In this document: positions 56,810-64,000 of the stretch, in pieces
Layout: every line of letters begins with the position of its first letter
Position numbering within the stretch: the first letter of the stretch is position 1
Source: Chersky-840 sp035532735
Lineage (GTDB): Bacteria; Actinomycetota; Acidimicrobiia; Acidimicrobiales; UBA8190
Assembly: GCA_035532735.1 (NCBI GenBank)
Contig: DATKQM010000033.1
Coordinates: 1-64,000 of the forward strand
Direction: 5' to 3'
Length of the DNA: 64,000 nucleotides
The notes under the pieces: model-generated
Told to the model about the DNA's origin: nothing
The model's database searches: none
Seen by the model: only the letters and a program-made list of their open reading frames with translations
Program-made: the position numbers and the translations under genes

Positions 56810-58870
56810 TCAGTCGGGCTTGGCGGTGGTCGAGCCGGAGGGCTCGGGCGTCGTGCTCGGGATCTCGGACTCGGCGCCGTTGCCCGACGGGCTGACATCG
56901 GAGCCCGCACCTGCACCGTTGGCGGTCGTGAAGTGCGATGCCATGACACTGGCCTCGTGGACGGGGCGACCGTAGGCGGTGTCGACGAGCTTGCTCACTT
57001 CGCTTCCGTCGAGCGTCTCGCGTTCGAGCAATGCCCTTGCCACCGCGTCGAGGCCGCCGCGGTGGCGACTGAGCAACTCGATGGCGCGCTCTTCTTGTTG
57101 GCGGAGGATCCGGGCGATCTCGGCGTCCACCACCCGGGCGGTGTCCTCGGAGTAGTCACGGGAGTGGAGGAGGTCCTCGCCCAGGAACACCATGCCCTGT
57201 GAGCCCCAGGCCATGGGTCCGAGCTCCTCGCTCATGCCCCACTCGCGCACCATCTTGCGCGCCAGCTCGGTGTTGCCGACGAGGTCGTTGCTGGCACCGG
57301 TAGAGAGGTCGCCGTAGACGAGGAGCTCGGCGGCACGGCCACCCATGCGCACGGCCAGCGAGTCCTCGATCACGTCGCGGGGATAGATGTGGCGTTCTTC
57401 GATCGGGAGTTGCTGGGTCACACCCAGTGCCAGTCCTGTGGGAAGGATGGTGACCTTGTGTACGGGGTCGGCGTGCTCGAGCACATAGGCGAGCACGGCG
57501 TGACCACCCTCGTGGAAGGCGACCCGCTCTTTCTCGGGCTCGGAGAGCACGAGGCTCTCGCGTCGCTGACCCATGAGGACCCGGTCGCGCGCCGCCTCGA
57601 AGTCCTGTTGGTCGACCTGGTGCGAGCCCCGTCGCACGGCGTGCAGGGCCGCCTCGTTGACGAGGTTGGCGAGATCGGCGCCGCTCATGCCCGGCGTGCC
57701 CCGTGCCACGAGCTCGAGGTCGACGTTGTCGCCGATGCGCTTGTCCTTGCAGTGGACCTTCAAGATGGGCAGACGCTCCTCGAGGTCAGGGAGGGGGACC
57801 ACGATCTGACGGTCGAAGCGACCCGGCCGCAAGAGGGCGGGGTCGAGGATGTCGGGGCGGTTCGTCGCCGCCATGATGACCACGCCCTCGGCGGGGTCGA
57901 AGCCGTCCATCTCCGAGAGCATCTGGTTGAGGGTCTGCTCCCGCTCGTCGTGGCCGCCTCCGAGCCCCGCCCCTCGCTTGCGACCAATGGAGTCGATCTC
58001 GTCCACGAAGATGATGGCGGGTGCCTGCTTGCGGGCGGTCTGGAAGAGGTCACGGACGCGGCTGGCCCCGACGCCGACGAACATTTCCATGAAGTCCGAC
58101 CCGCTGACCGAGAGGAACGGGACCCCGGCCTCACCCGCCACCGCCCGGGCCAGCAGCGTCTTGCCGGTGCCGGGGGGGCCGACCAGCAAGATGCCCTTAG
58201 GGATCTTGGCGCCGATGTCGCGGAAGCGGTGGGGCGACTTCAAGAAGTCCACCACCTCGCTGATCTCGACCTTGACCCCCTGGTAGCCGGCCACGTCGGC
58301 GAACGTCGTCCGGGGTCGCTCGGTCGTGTAGAGCTTGGCGCGCGAGCGCCCGATCGACATGATCCCCGACATCTGGCCCTGGGCCCGCCGACTGATCCAC
58401 AAGAAGATGCCGACGAAGGCCACCAGGATGAGGATGGTGGGAAGCCACTGGCCCAAGGCGCTTTGGGTGGGGGTGTTGAAGTTGACGGTGGCAATCTCCT
58501 TCTTCATCACCGCCACGTCGCTCTCGAGCGAGGGGTCGGGTCCCTGGACCGAGTAGCTCTGATTTCCTTGCTTCAGCTTCCCGGTGATGATCCCCGTGGT
58601 GTTGTCGATGGTCGCCGTGGCGACCAGGTGCTTCTCGACGTACTTCTGCAGGTAGGGCTTGTACGAGATCTTCTGGACCTTGGGATGATTGACCAGGGCC
58701 GGGACGATGAGCACGGCGATGACAGCCACGATGAGCAGGGCGAAGACCCAGCGCCAGCTCTGGTCACCCCCCGACGCCGCCTGACCGCCGGACCCACCCG
58801 AGGCGGGACCACCCGTCCCACCTGGGGTGGGACGACCCGAACGGCGGTCGGGAAGAGAGGGGGGACTCAT
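56810..58870 (-). CDS. ftsH: ATP-dependent zinc metalloprotease FtsH
   Basis: A 686-residue membrane AAA+ protease that degrades membrane and regulatory proteins. In order: a Gly/Pro-rich cytosolic N-terminus, TM1 (VFALLIVAVIAVLIVPALV), an extracytoplasmic domain, TM2 (ILILVAFVGIFLWI), the AAA module with Walker A GPPGTGKT, Walker B IIFVDEID and the second region of homology (ATNRPDILDPALLRPGRFD), then zinc site HEGGH. The C-terminal tail is Ser/Gly/Pro-rich. ATG 58870 is the start; the frame upstream to 60040 is antisense of the CPBP gene. It is divergent from that protease gene. Confidence 0.95.
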   Translation of the reverse strand: MSPPSLPDRRSGRPTPGGTGGPASGGSGGQAASGGDQSWRWVFALLIVAVIAVLIVPALVNHPKVQKISYKPYLQKYVEKHLVATATIDNTTGIITGKLKQGNQSYSVQGPDPSLESDVAVMKKEIATVNFNTPTQSALGQWLPTILILVAFVGIFLWISRRAQGQMSGIMSIGRSRAKLYTTERPRTTFADVAGYQGVKVEISEVVDFLKSPHRFRDIGAKIPKGILLVGPPGTGKTLLARAVAGEAGVPFLSVSGSDFMEMFVGVGASRVRDLFQTARKQAPAIIFVDEIDSIGRKRGAGLGGGHDEREQTLNQMLSEMDGFDPAEGVVIMAATNRPDILDPALLRPGRFDRQIVVPLPDLEERLPILKVHCKDKRIGDNVDLELVARGTPGMSGADLANLVNEAALHAVRRGSHQVDQQDFEAARDRVLMGQRRESLVLSEPEKERVAFHEGGHAVLAYVLEHADPVHKVTILPTGLALGVTQQLPIEERHIYPRDVIEDSLAVRMGGRAAELLVYGDLSTGASNDLVGNTELARKMVREWGMSEELGPMAWGSQGMVFLGEDLLHSRDYSEDTARVVDAEIARILRQQEERAIELLSRHRGGLDAVARALLERETLDGSEVSKLVDTAYGRPVHEASVMASHFTTANGAGAGSDVSPSGNGAESEIPSTTPEPSGSTTAKPD

Positions 58871-58941
58871 TTCTCCATGGTACGCGCCGTGGCCCCCGGC
58901 CATGCACGCATGGGCGAGATCGTTCGCAGGCGGGTGATCAG

Positions 58942-58947
58942 TAACCT
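58942..58947 (+). promoter_or_regulatory. -10 box TAACCT, leaderless promoter of the CPBP gene
   Basis: TAACCT, then TCACCTG (7 nt) and ATG 58955, in the 84-nt gap between ftsH and the CPBP gene. Confidence 0.5.
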
Positions 58948-58954
58948 TCACCTG

Positions 58955-59863
58955 ATGGCGAGCACCGCGCCCGGCTCGAACGAAGCAGAGCCGAGGCCCG
59001 GCGCGGCGCCCCCAGCAACCCCTCTGCCCGCACCCGCATACCCGGCCTACGCCCTGGAATCCGGCCTGGACCCACCGGTCGAGCGCCGGGAGGGCGAGGT
59101 GGGGGAGTCCCCGCCTCGGACCCGGCGTGATGCAGGGGCGTGGCTCGTGTTCGCCGGGCTCGGGTTCGTCGTCGGCCAGCTGGCGAGCAGCATCCTGCTG
59201 CTGGTGGTGGCCGCCGCCACCGGACACTCCTCGGAGATCGCGCAATTGGCCACCCGTCCCGTCCCGCCGGCCTGGGTCGAAGTGACCGGGCTCGTCGGGC
59301 TCTGGCTCGGCTTCGTGGGTGCCGTCGTCCTGACCAGCCGGGTCCGAGGGACCGGGCACGTGCTTCGTGACATAGGCCTCAAGGTGCGCGCCTGGGACGT
59401 TCTCATCGGGCCGGTCATCGGGCTCGGGGGTCAACTGCTCTTGCTGCCGCTGCTCTATCTCCCCCTGGAGCACGTCGTGCCCCATCTCGACCAACGCCTG
59501 AAAGAGCCCGCCCAACACCTCACCGGCGGGTTCCCCGGGTCGGACCTGGCCGTCATCGCCTTCCTGACCGTGGTGGTCGTGCCCGTGATCGAAGAGATGT
59601 TCTTCCGGGGTCTCGTCCTGCGGGCCCTGCTCCGGGTCTTCAAGGGGGCGGGGCCCGTCCTCGGCGTGGCCATCGCGGCGGTGGCCGACGGGATCATCTT
59701 CGGTCTGGCTCACTTCGAGCTCCTCGAGCTCCTGGGCCTGGCCGCGTTCGGGGCCATCCTCGCCCTCACGGCCTACAAGTTCGGCCGCCTGGGGCCAGGG
59801 ATCTTCGCCCACGGCACTTTCAACCTGTTGGCGATCCTCTCCGTGGCCGGCGTCTTGCACTGA
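58955..59863 (+). CDS. CPBP-family intramembrane metalloprotease
   Basis: A 302-residue membrane protein of the CAAX-protease/bacteriocin-processing (Abi) family. A Pro/Ala-rich cytosolic N-terminus of about 60 residues is followed by about eight membrane segments. The catalytic motifs are present: VIEEMFFRGLVLRALL (EExxxR), FGLAHFELLELL and FAHGTFN, which place Glu and His for a zinc site inside the membrane. The substrate is unknown. ATG 58955 is leaderless. Its divergence from ftsH, another membrane protease, is notable but not proof of shared function. Confidence 0.86.
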   Translation: MASTAPGSNEAEPRPGAAPPATPLPAPAYPAYALESGLDPPVERREGEVGESPPRTRRDAGAWLVFAGLGFVVGQLASSILLLVVAAATGHSSEIAQLATRPVPPAWVEVTGLVGLWLGFVGAVVLTSRVRGTGHVLRDIGLKVRAWDVLIGPVIGLGGQLLLLPLLYLPLEHVVPHLDQRLKEPAQHLTGGFPGSDLAVIAFLTVVVVPVIEEMFFRGLVLRALLRVFKGAGPVLGVAIAAVADGIIFGLAHFELLELLGLAAFGAILALTAYKFGRLGPGIFAHGTFNLLAILSVAGVLH

Positions 59864-59906
59864 AATCGACCCCGGCGGTGCCGCTTGGGCCCGCATTTCG
59901 GGCACG

Positions 59907-62399
59907 ATGGATCTGATGCGACGACCGTCTGCGCCTGCCGTCGCCACCTTCATGGTGGTCGCCGCCGTGATCGTGGTCGTCATCTGGCAGTGCGACCCGG
60001 CCCTGCTGTTGGCCAACACCATGACGACCGGGGGTGACACCGGGGCCCACTTCGGCCTGGCCCAGTTCCTGAAGACGAACCTGCTGCTGCACGGGCACGT
60101 GACGGGGTGGTTCCCGGGGGCCTATGACGGGTTGCCCCTCAACACCTTCTACTTCCCCCTCCCCGACACCCTGGCGGCGATCCTCGGCTACGTCATCCCC
60201 TTCGACATCGCCTTCAAATTCATCACCATCCTGGGCTCGATCACCCTCCCCATCGCGGCGTGGGCGTTCGGCCGTCTGGTGGGCATGGAGCGGCCCCGAC
60301 CGGCAGTCCTCGCCGCCTTCACGCTCCCGTTTCTCTTCGACCAGACCTTCACCATCTACGGGGGCAACCTCTACTCGACCATGGCGGGCGAGTACGCCTT
60401 CTCCCTGGGGTTGTCTGTGGCCCTTGTATTCCTCGGCGTCGTGATTCGAGGCTTGCGCACAGGGAGGTCGCGAATCCCGGCCGTGATCCTGCTCTCGACG
60501 TGCGTGCTCTGTCACCTGGTGCCGACGCTGTTCTGCTTCGTCGGCGCGGGTGCGGCGGTGATCCTTTTCGGTCCCACCCGCCGACGGTTGTGGTGGTTGG
60601 CATCGGTGGTGGGCACCTCGTTCCTCCTCGTGGCGTGGTGGGCGGTCCCCTTCGTGATGGAGCAGGCCTACAGCACCACCATGGGTTGGCAGAACGTGAC
60701 GACGTTCCGAGCCCTGTTGATGCCGGTGGCGGATCGCTGGGCCCTGATCATCGGGATCGTCGGTGTGATCATCGCGTGTGTCCGGTTCAATCGGACCGTT
60801 CTCATGGTGGCCGTGTCCGGCATCGCCGCCGCGCTCTTCGTCCGCTTCGCGCCCCAGAGCGCGCTGTACAACACACGCGTCCTGCCGATCTTCTGGCTGT
60901 GCGTCTACCTGATCGCCGGCTACGGGGTGGCAGAGCTCTTGATCACCGCGGCGCGGGGATGGCGCGACCTCAGGAGCTCCTTGCGTTGGATACCACCGGA
61001 GGTGCCCGCCGTGGCGGTCCCGGGCGGGCCCACCCCCGCATTCGCCACCGGGGGGCATCTTTCGACCTTCGTTCCCCGTGTCGTGCCCGCGGCGGCACCA
61101 GTCGGGACGCACCTGAGCGCGCCGACCGACACCGCCGACCCCGAGACCCAAACGCCGGCGCCCGGCTACCCCGCCGGGGGATTCGGGGGCCAGGCGAGAT
61201 GGATGGCGCCCACCGGGCCCCCTGCATTCCACCCCGGTCCGCCCCGACGTATGGCCTGGGCGCCGGGGGCGCTGGTGGTGCCCTTCGTGGCCCTGGCCAT
61301 CTCGGCGTTGGTGGTCCTGCCACCTCTGCTTGTCACGCCCGGGACCGTCTACCGGCTCGGGCCGGTCAATGTCCGCTCCAGCAACGTCGCGGGGTGGGCA
61401 CAATGGAACTACTCCGGCGTCGAACGCAAGGCTGGATGGGCCGAGATGCACGACGGCATCGTCCCGGCCATGGACAAGGTGACGGCCAAGTACGGGTGCG
61501 GACGGGCCATGTGGGAGTACAACGCCAACCTCAACCGCTTCGGCACGCCCATGGCTCCCATGCTCCTGCCCAATTACACCAACGGCTGTGTCGACTCCAT
61601 GGAGGGCTTGTTGTTCGAGTCGGCCACCACCACGCCGTACCACTTCATCAACCAGGCCGAGTTGTCGGTGTCGCCGTCCGAAGCCATGGTGCCCTCGACC
61701 ACCGGCATCGTCTACGGGCCGGTCAACGTCCCGCTCGGGATCAAGCACCTCCAGCTGTTGGGTGTGAAGTACTTCATGGCGACCTCGCCGCCGATCCAGG
61801 ACCAGGCCGACACCGACCCCGCCCTCACCCTGGTCGGTACCACAGGACCATGGAACACCGTCTACCAAGGCCAGACCATCATCACCACGTGGAAGATCTA
61901 CCTCGTCCACGACTCGTCGCTCGTGACGCCGCTGACCCAGACCCCCGACGTCCTCACCGGGGTCGGGGCCGCCCAGGCGTCGTGGCTCCCGGTGTCCCAA
62001 CGCTGGTACGCGGATCCCTCGAAGTGGTCACAGCAAATGGTGGCCGGTGGCCTGGCGTCGTGGACCCGAGCTCCCAAGGGCGTGGCCCCGGCGCAGCACC
62101 ATGCGCTCCCCGCCGTGAAAGTCTCCGCCATTCACTCCACCGATGATGAGGTCAGCTTCCACGTCAGTCGAGTGGGTGTGCCCGTCCTGGTGCGGGTGTC
62201 GTACTTCCCCTCGTGGCACGCCACCGGGGCCCTCGGGCCGTGGCGGTCGGAGCCGAATCTCATGGTGGTCGTGCCGACGTCCCATGATGTCACCCTCAGC
62301 TACGGCGCCAGCGGTCCCGACAAGCTCGGCATGCTGTTGAGCCTGGCGGGCCTGGTGGTATTGGGCATGCTCATCTGGCGCCGCTTCGCCTATCCCTGA
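59907..62399 (+). CDS. Large GT-C-like polytopic membrane protein
   Basis: An 830-residue protein with about ten N-terminal membrane segments, a long soluble region (about residues 350-800) and a last membrane helix before the C-terminus. The first loop has TMTTGGDTGAHFGLAQFL, a Gly-Asp pair in the position used by GT-C glycosyltransferases and by 6-pyruvoyl-tetrahydropterin-synthase-related membrane proteins. NTFYFPLPDTLAAILGYVIP follows. A Pro-rich cytosolic insertion is at about 365-440. Use of a polyprenyl-linked sugar is inference. The stop codon is the first base triplet of a 15-bp repeat array. Confidence 0.65.
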   Translation: MDLMRRPSAPAVATFMVVAAVIVVVIWQCDPALLLANTMTTGGDTGAHFGLAQFLKTNLLLHGHVTGWFPGAYDGLPLNTFYFPLPDTLAAILGYVIPFDIAFKFITILGSITLPIAAWAFGRLVGMERPRPAVLAAFTLPFLFDQTFTIYGGNLYSTMAGEYAFSLGLSVALVFLGVVIRGLRTGRSRIPAVILLSTCVLCHLVPTLFCFVGAGAAVILFGPTRRRLWWLASVVGTSFLLVAWWAVPFVMEQAYSTTMGWQNVTTFRALLMPVADRWALIIGIVGVIIACVRFNRTVLMVAVSGIAAALFVRFAPQSALYNTRVLPIFWLCVYLIAGYGVAELLITAARGWRDLRSSLRWIPPEVPAVAVPGGPTPAFATGGHLSTFVPRVVPAAAPVGTHLSAPTDTADPETQTPAPGYPAGGFGGQARWMAPTGPPAFHPGPPRRMAWAPGALVVPFVALAISALVVLPPLLVTPGTVYRLGPVNVRSSNVAGWAQWNYSGVERKAGWAEMHDGIVPAMDKVTAKYGCGRAMWEYNANLNRFGTPMAPMLLPNYTNGCVDSMEGLLFESATTTPYHFINQAELSVSPSEAMVPSTTGIVYGPVNVPLGIKHLQLLGVKYFMATSPPIQDQADTDPALTLVGTTGPWNTVYQGQTIITTWKIYLVHDSSLVTPLTQTPDVLTGVGAAQASWLPVSQRWYADPSKWSQQMVAGGLASWTRAPKGVAPAQHHALPAVKVSAIHSTDDEVSFHVSRVGVPVLVRVSYFPSWHATGALGPWRSEPNLMVVVPTSHDVTLSYGASGPDKLGMLLSLAGLVVLGMLIWRRFAYP

Positions 62400-62471
62400 G
62401 ACAGATCTCCCTGAGACAGATCTCCCTGAGACAGATCTCCCAGAGACAGATCTCCCAGAGACAGATCACCA
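62397..62471. repeat. Five 15-bp tandem repeats beginning at a stop codon
   Basis: Three units TGAGACAGATCTCCC (62397-62441), one AGAGACAGATCTCCC (62442-62456) and one diverged unit (62457-62471). The TGA of the first unit is the stop codon of the preceding gene. Each complete unit holds GAGA and TCTC around CAGA, a possible mini-hairpin. Unit length is a multiple of three, so the TGA recurs in frame. The next 140 nt up to 62614 show no other feature. Confidence 0.9.
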
Positions 62472-62614
62472 TTCCCTAACTTCTCCCACACGGCTCCCAC
62501 ATGCCCTGGGCCGATGATTCGGTCAGGCCCAAAAGGCAAAGGCCGCTTCAGAGGGCCGACATCGGGTCAACGGTCAAAGCCATTGCGGACCGAGGCGCAC
62601 GAGGAGGGATGGAG

Positions 62615-62938
62615 ATGAAGACACCGAGGCTCGTCACAGCGACACTGCTCAGCAGCGTGGCCATGACATTGGCAGCCTGCGGAGCGGGCAGCTCGTCGCA
62701 CGTTGTGGCCCGGGTCACCTCCACCACAGCGTTGCCGTCGACGTCCACCACCACGATGCCCCGAACCGTGGCGACCCCGGCAGGTTCGCCTCGGGCCGGT
62801 GGCACACCGACGACAACCGCACCCTCCAATGCGCTCAGCACACAGACACTCGATCAGGTCGCCGCCGATCTCGGGGCGTTGGACAACAACCTCAACACGG
62901 CGAACTCCGACCTGAACCACCCGCAAGGAGATTCTTGA
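62615..62938 (+). CDS. Small lipoprotein
   Basis: A 107-residue protein with a lipoprotein signal peptide: MKTPRLVTATLLSSVAMT then LAAC, a good lipobox whose Cys would be lipidated at the outer face of the membrane. The mature part is Thr/Ser/Pro-rich, then a short helical segment (LDQVAADLGALDNNLNTA) that resembles a coiled coil. No known domain. ATG 62615 has AGGAGG with 7-nt spacing; ATG 62609 is too close to that site. The next gene starts 2 nt after the stop. Confidence 0.65.
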   Translation: MKTPRLVTATLLSSVAMTLAACGAGSSSHVVARVTSTTALPSTSTTTMPRTVATPAGSPRAGGTPTTTAPSNALSTQTLDQVAADLGALDNNLNTANSDLNHPQGDS

Positions 62939-62939
62939 G

Positions 62940-63713
62940 ATGAAGCACAATCTCGGACGTCGCATGACGGCCGGCGCAGTTGCGGCCAGTGCGGTGGTGG
63001 GGCTCGTCGTGATGGTCCCGGGCGCGGCCTCCGCAGCCCCGTCGACCACCACGACAAACGGATCGACCACCGCCGCCACCCAAGCATCGAGCCCGAGATG
63101 CACGCCGACGACATTCAGATCGGCGCAGCAGGTCGTCGAGGCAGACCTGGCGGGACGGGTCGCGCAGCTCAACGCGTTGTCGGCCGCGGCCAACAACGCT
63201 GCCAACCACTTGACGACCGGTGACCGACAGACGCTCCAGAACGACATCACCAGGGTGGAGCTTCCCGGCATCCAGGCGCTGCAGACCCAAGCGCAGTCGG
63301 CGGTCACGTGCGCGGGCCTGCGGGCCGTGGCGTACTCGATGGTCTACAACTACCGCGTTTACGTGGTCATGACGCCCCAGACGCGACTGACCGTCGTGCT
63401 CGATGACGAGACCTACATCGAAGGTGTGCTCGTCCACCTCGAGCCCCAAATCGCCACCGCCATCTCGAACGCGCAGGCGGCCGGCAAGGATGTGACTGCG
63501 GCGCAGGCTGCCTTCAACGACTTCAAGAGCCAGGTGTCCACCGCGCAGAGTGCGACTAACGGAGAGTCGACCCAGATGCTGGCGCAGACGCCCTACGGTT
63601 TCCCGGGCAACTGGCAGGTCTTCCTGGCGGGACGGACCGACGCCACCAACGCTCGCGTCGACCTTCACGCCGCCTACGCGGATGCCGAGCGCATCCGGAC
63701 CGACCTCCAGTAG
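62940..63713 (+). CDS. Exported helical protein, unknown function
   Basis: A 257-residue secreted protein. Signal peptide: AGAVAASAVVGLVVMVPGAA ending in ASA-AP. A short Thr/Ser linker follows. The mature domain is helical and Ala/Gln-rich, with paired Cys (SPRCTPTTF and AVTCAGL) and the central block RAVAYSMVYNYRVYVVMTPQ. It looks like a four-helix-bundle or coiled-coil domain seen in actinobacterial exported proteins, without a role I can name. AAGGAG lies 9 nt before the ATG. It follows the lipoprotein by one base, so the two are translated together and may form a complex. Confidence 0.65.
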   Translation: MKHNLGRRMTAGAVAASAVVGLVVMVPGAASAAPSTTTTNGSTTAATQASSPRCTPTTFRSAQQVVEADLAGRVAQLNALSAAANNAANHLTTGDRQTLQNDITRVELPGIQALQTQAQSAVTCAGLRAVAYSMVYNYRVYVVMTPQTRLTVVLDDETYIEGVLVHLEPQIATAISNAQAAGKDVTAAQAAFNDFKSQVSTAQSATNGESTQMLAQTPYGFPGNWQVFLAGRTDATNARVDLHAAYADAERIRTDLQ

Positions 63714-63772
63714 CCGAGCCGCCAAGTAGCAGCCGAGGTCGCCAAGCACCGGGTCAGGGGGAGGCGACCAGG

Positions 63773-63778
63773 TAGACT
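63773..63778 (+). promoter_or_regulatory. -10 box TAGACT before the phosphohexomutase gene
   Basis: TAGACT, then 9 nt to ATG 63788, a near-leaderless layout like metH, which has the same hexamer and spacing. Confidence 0.35.
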
Positions 63779-63787
63779 TGGAACGCC

Positions 63788-64000
63788 ATGACCGCACTCG
63801 ATGCCGTGTTCAAGGCCTACGACGTGCGCGGGACGGTGCCCGAGCAGCTCGACGGCCGTAGCTGTCGTGCCATCGGATGGGCCTTCGCGCAGTTCGTGGG
63901 CACGAGCCGCATCGTGGTGGCGCGCGACATGCGGGAGTCGGGTGTCGAACTCTCCGCCGCCTTTGCGAACGGGGCCCGCAGCGCCGGAGCCACGGTGATC
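63788..64000 (+). CDS. Phosphomannomutase/phosphoglucomutase, N-terminal fragment
   Basis: The first 71 codons only; the gene runs off the right edge. DAVFKAYDVRGTVPEQLD is the start of alpha-D-phosphohexomutases, and RIVVARDMRESGVEL gives the second conserved element, usually DxRxS. The catalytic Ser lies beyond the visible part. Such an enzyme makes mannose-1-phosphate or glucose-1-phosphate, the substrate of the guanylyltransferase-like enzyme at 42553, which fits the sugar cluster. In mycobacteria a pmm gene also lies near the F420 genes. Confidence 0.85.
   Translation, partial: MTALDAVFKAYDVRGTVPEQLDGRSCRAIGWAFAQFVGTSRIVVARDMRESGVELSAAFANGARSAGATVI

Noticed and set aside
58871..60040. 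N-terminal extension of the ftsH frame by 390 codons
   Set aside because: The extra sequence is antisense of the CPBP protease gene, low in complexity and without domains. FtsH proteins start just before the first membrane helix, as from ATG 58870.
59820..62000. A 726-codon minus-strand frame
   Set aside because: It mirrors the GT-C-like membrane protein and is His/Arg/Gly-rich with no motif; the plus strand has clear membrane segments.
62397..62471. CRISPR array
   Set aside because: The 15-bp units are contiguous without spacers, and no cas genes are present. The same holds for the repeats at 40738 and 10293.
1..64000. tRNA or rRNA genes
   Set aside because: I checked the longer intergenic stretches for tRNA-like T-arm and acceptor patterns by eye and found none; a tRNAscan run would be decisive.

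Overview
The window is chromosomal DNA of a GC-rich, actinobacterium-like organism. Codon use is strongly GC-ended, GTG and TTG starts are common, and many genes have a TANNNT -10 box 6-8 nt before the start codon, which is the layout of leaderless mRNAs. An F420 biosynthesis pair (cofD-cofE) sits inside a cell-envelope sugar cluster, as in Mycobacterium and Streptomyces. The flavour of the proteins suggests class Acidimicrobiia; that is inference, since no rRNA or tRNA is present. I saw no insertion sequences, integrases, CRISPR arrays or phage genes.

Layout. 1-4400: tail of an HNH endonuclease, a phosphotransferase with a tiny coupled leader ORF, RNase HI, an SDR/aldo-keto reductase pair and a DUF2203 protein. 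4521-11064: a lipoate-linked operon of lpd, a 2-oxoacid dehydrogenase E2, a fused lipB-lipA gene, an M24 peptidase and an SDR, behind a leader that can fold in two ways. 11108-14779: a TauE/SafE permease, NTF2-like protein and remnant, and a secreted Rpf-like protein. 14813-20819: metH divergent from a cobalamin adenosyltransferase-pepA operon. 20861-24242: ACT protein, conserved unknown, DsbA-like and CAP-like exported proteins. 24549-29340: a degenerate GGDEF-EAL protein with a ParB-like N-terminus, a PQ-loop-like membrane protein, a broken carboxymuconolactone-decarboxylase gene, a nitroreductase and a rhodanese-MoeB fusion. 29427-35469: acyl-CoA mutase large subunit, TPR protein, M20 hydrolase, biotin-dependent carboxylase alpha subunit, and birA transcribed divergently from that carboxylase.

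35562-56768 is an envelope polysaccharide region. It holds sugar-nucleotide enzymes (rfbB-like, rfbD, ugd, UDP-xylose synthase-like, mannose-1-phosphate guanylyltransferase-like, a GalE-type epimerase and a GDP-6-deoxyhexose reductase), two GT2 and three GT4 glycosyltransferases, a 1260-residue GT2-membrane fusion and a DUF5719-like exported protein. cofD-cofE runs on the opposite strand in the middle. 56810-64000: ftsH, a CPBP protease, a large GT-C-like membrane protein, two small exported proteins and the start of a phosphohexomutase.

Points most worth a second look: the LipB-LipA fusion, the leaderless mini-ORFs that end at or near downstream starts, the ParB-like N-terminus on a degenerate GGDEF-EAL protein, the RmlB-like protein with Cys at the catalytic Asp position, the mutually exclusive hairpins before lpd, and two short-repeat arrays that begin exactly at stop codons.
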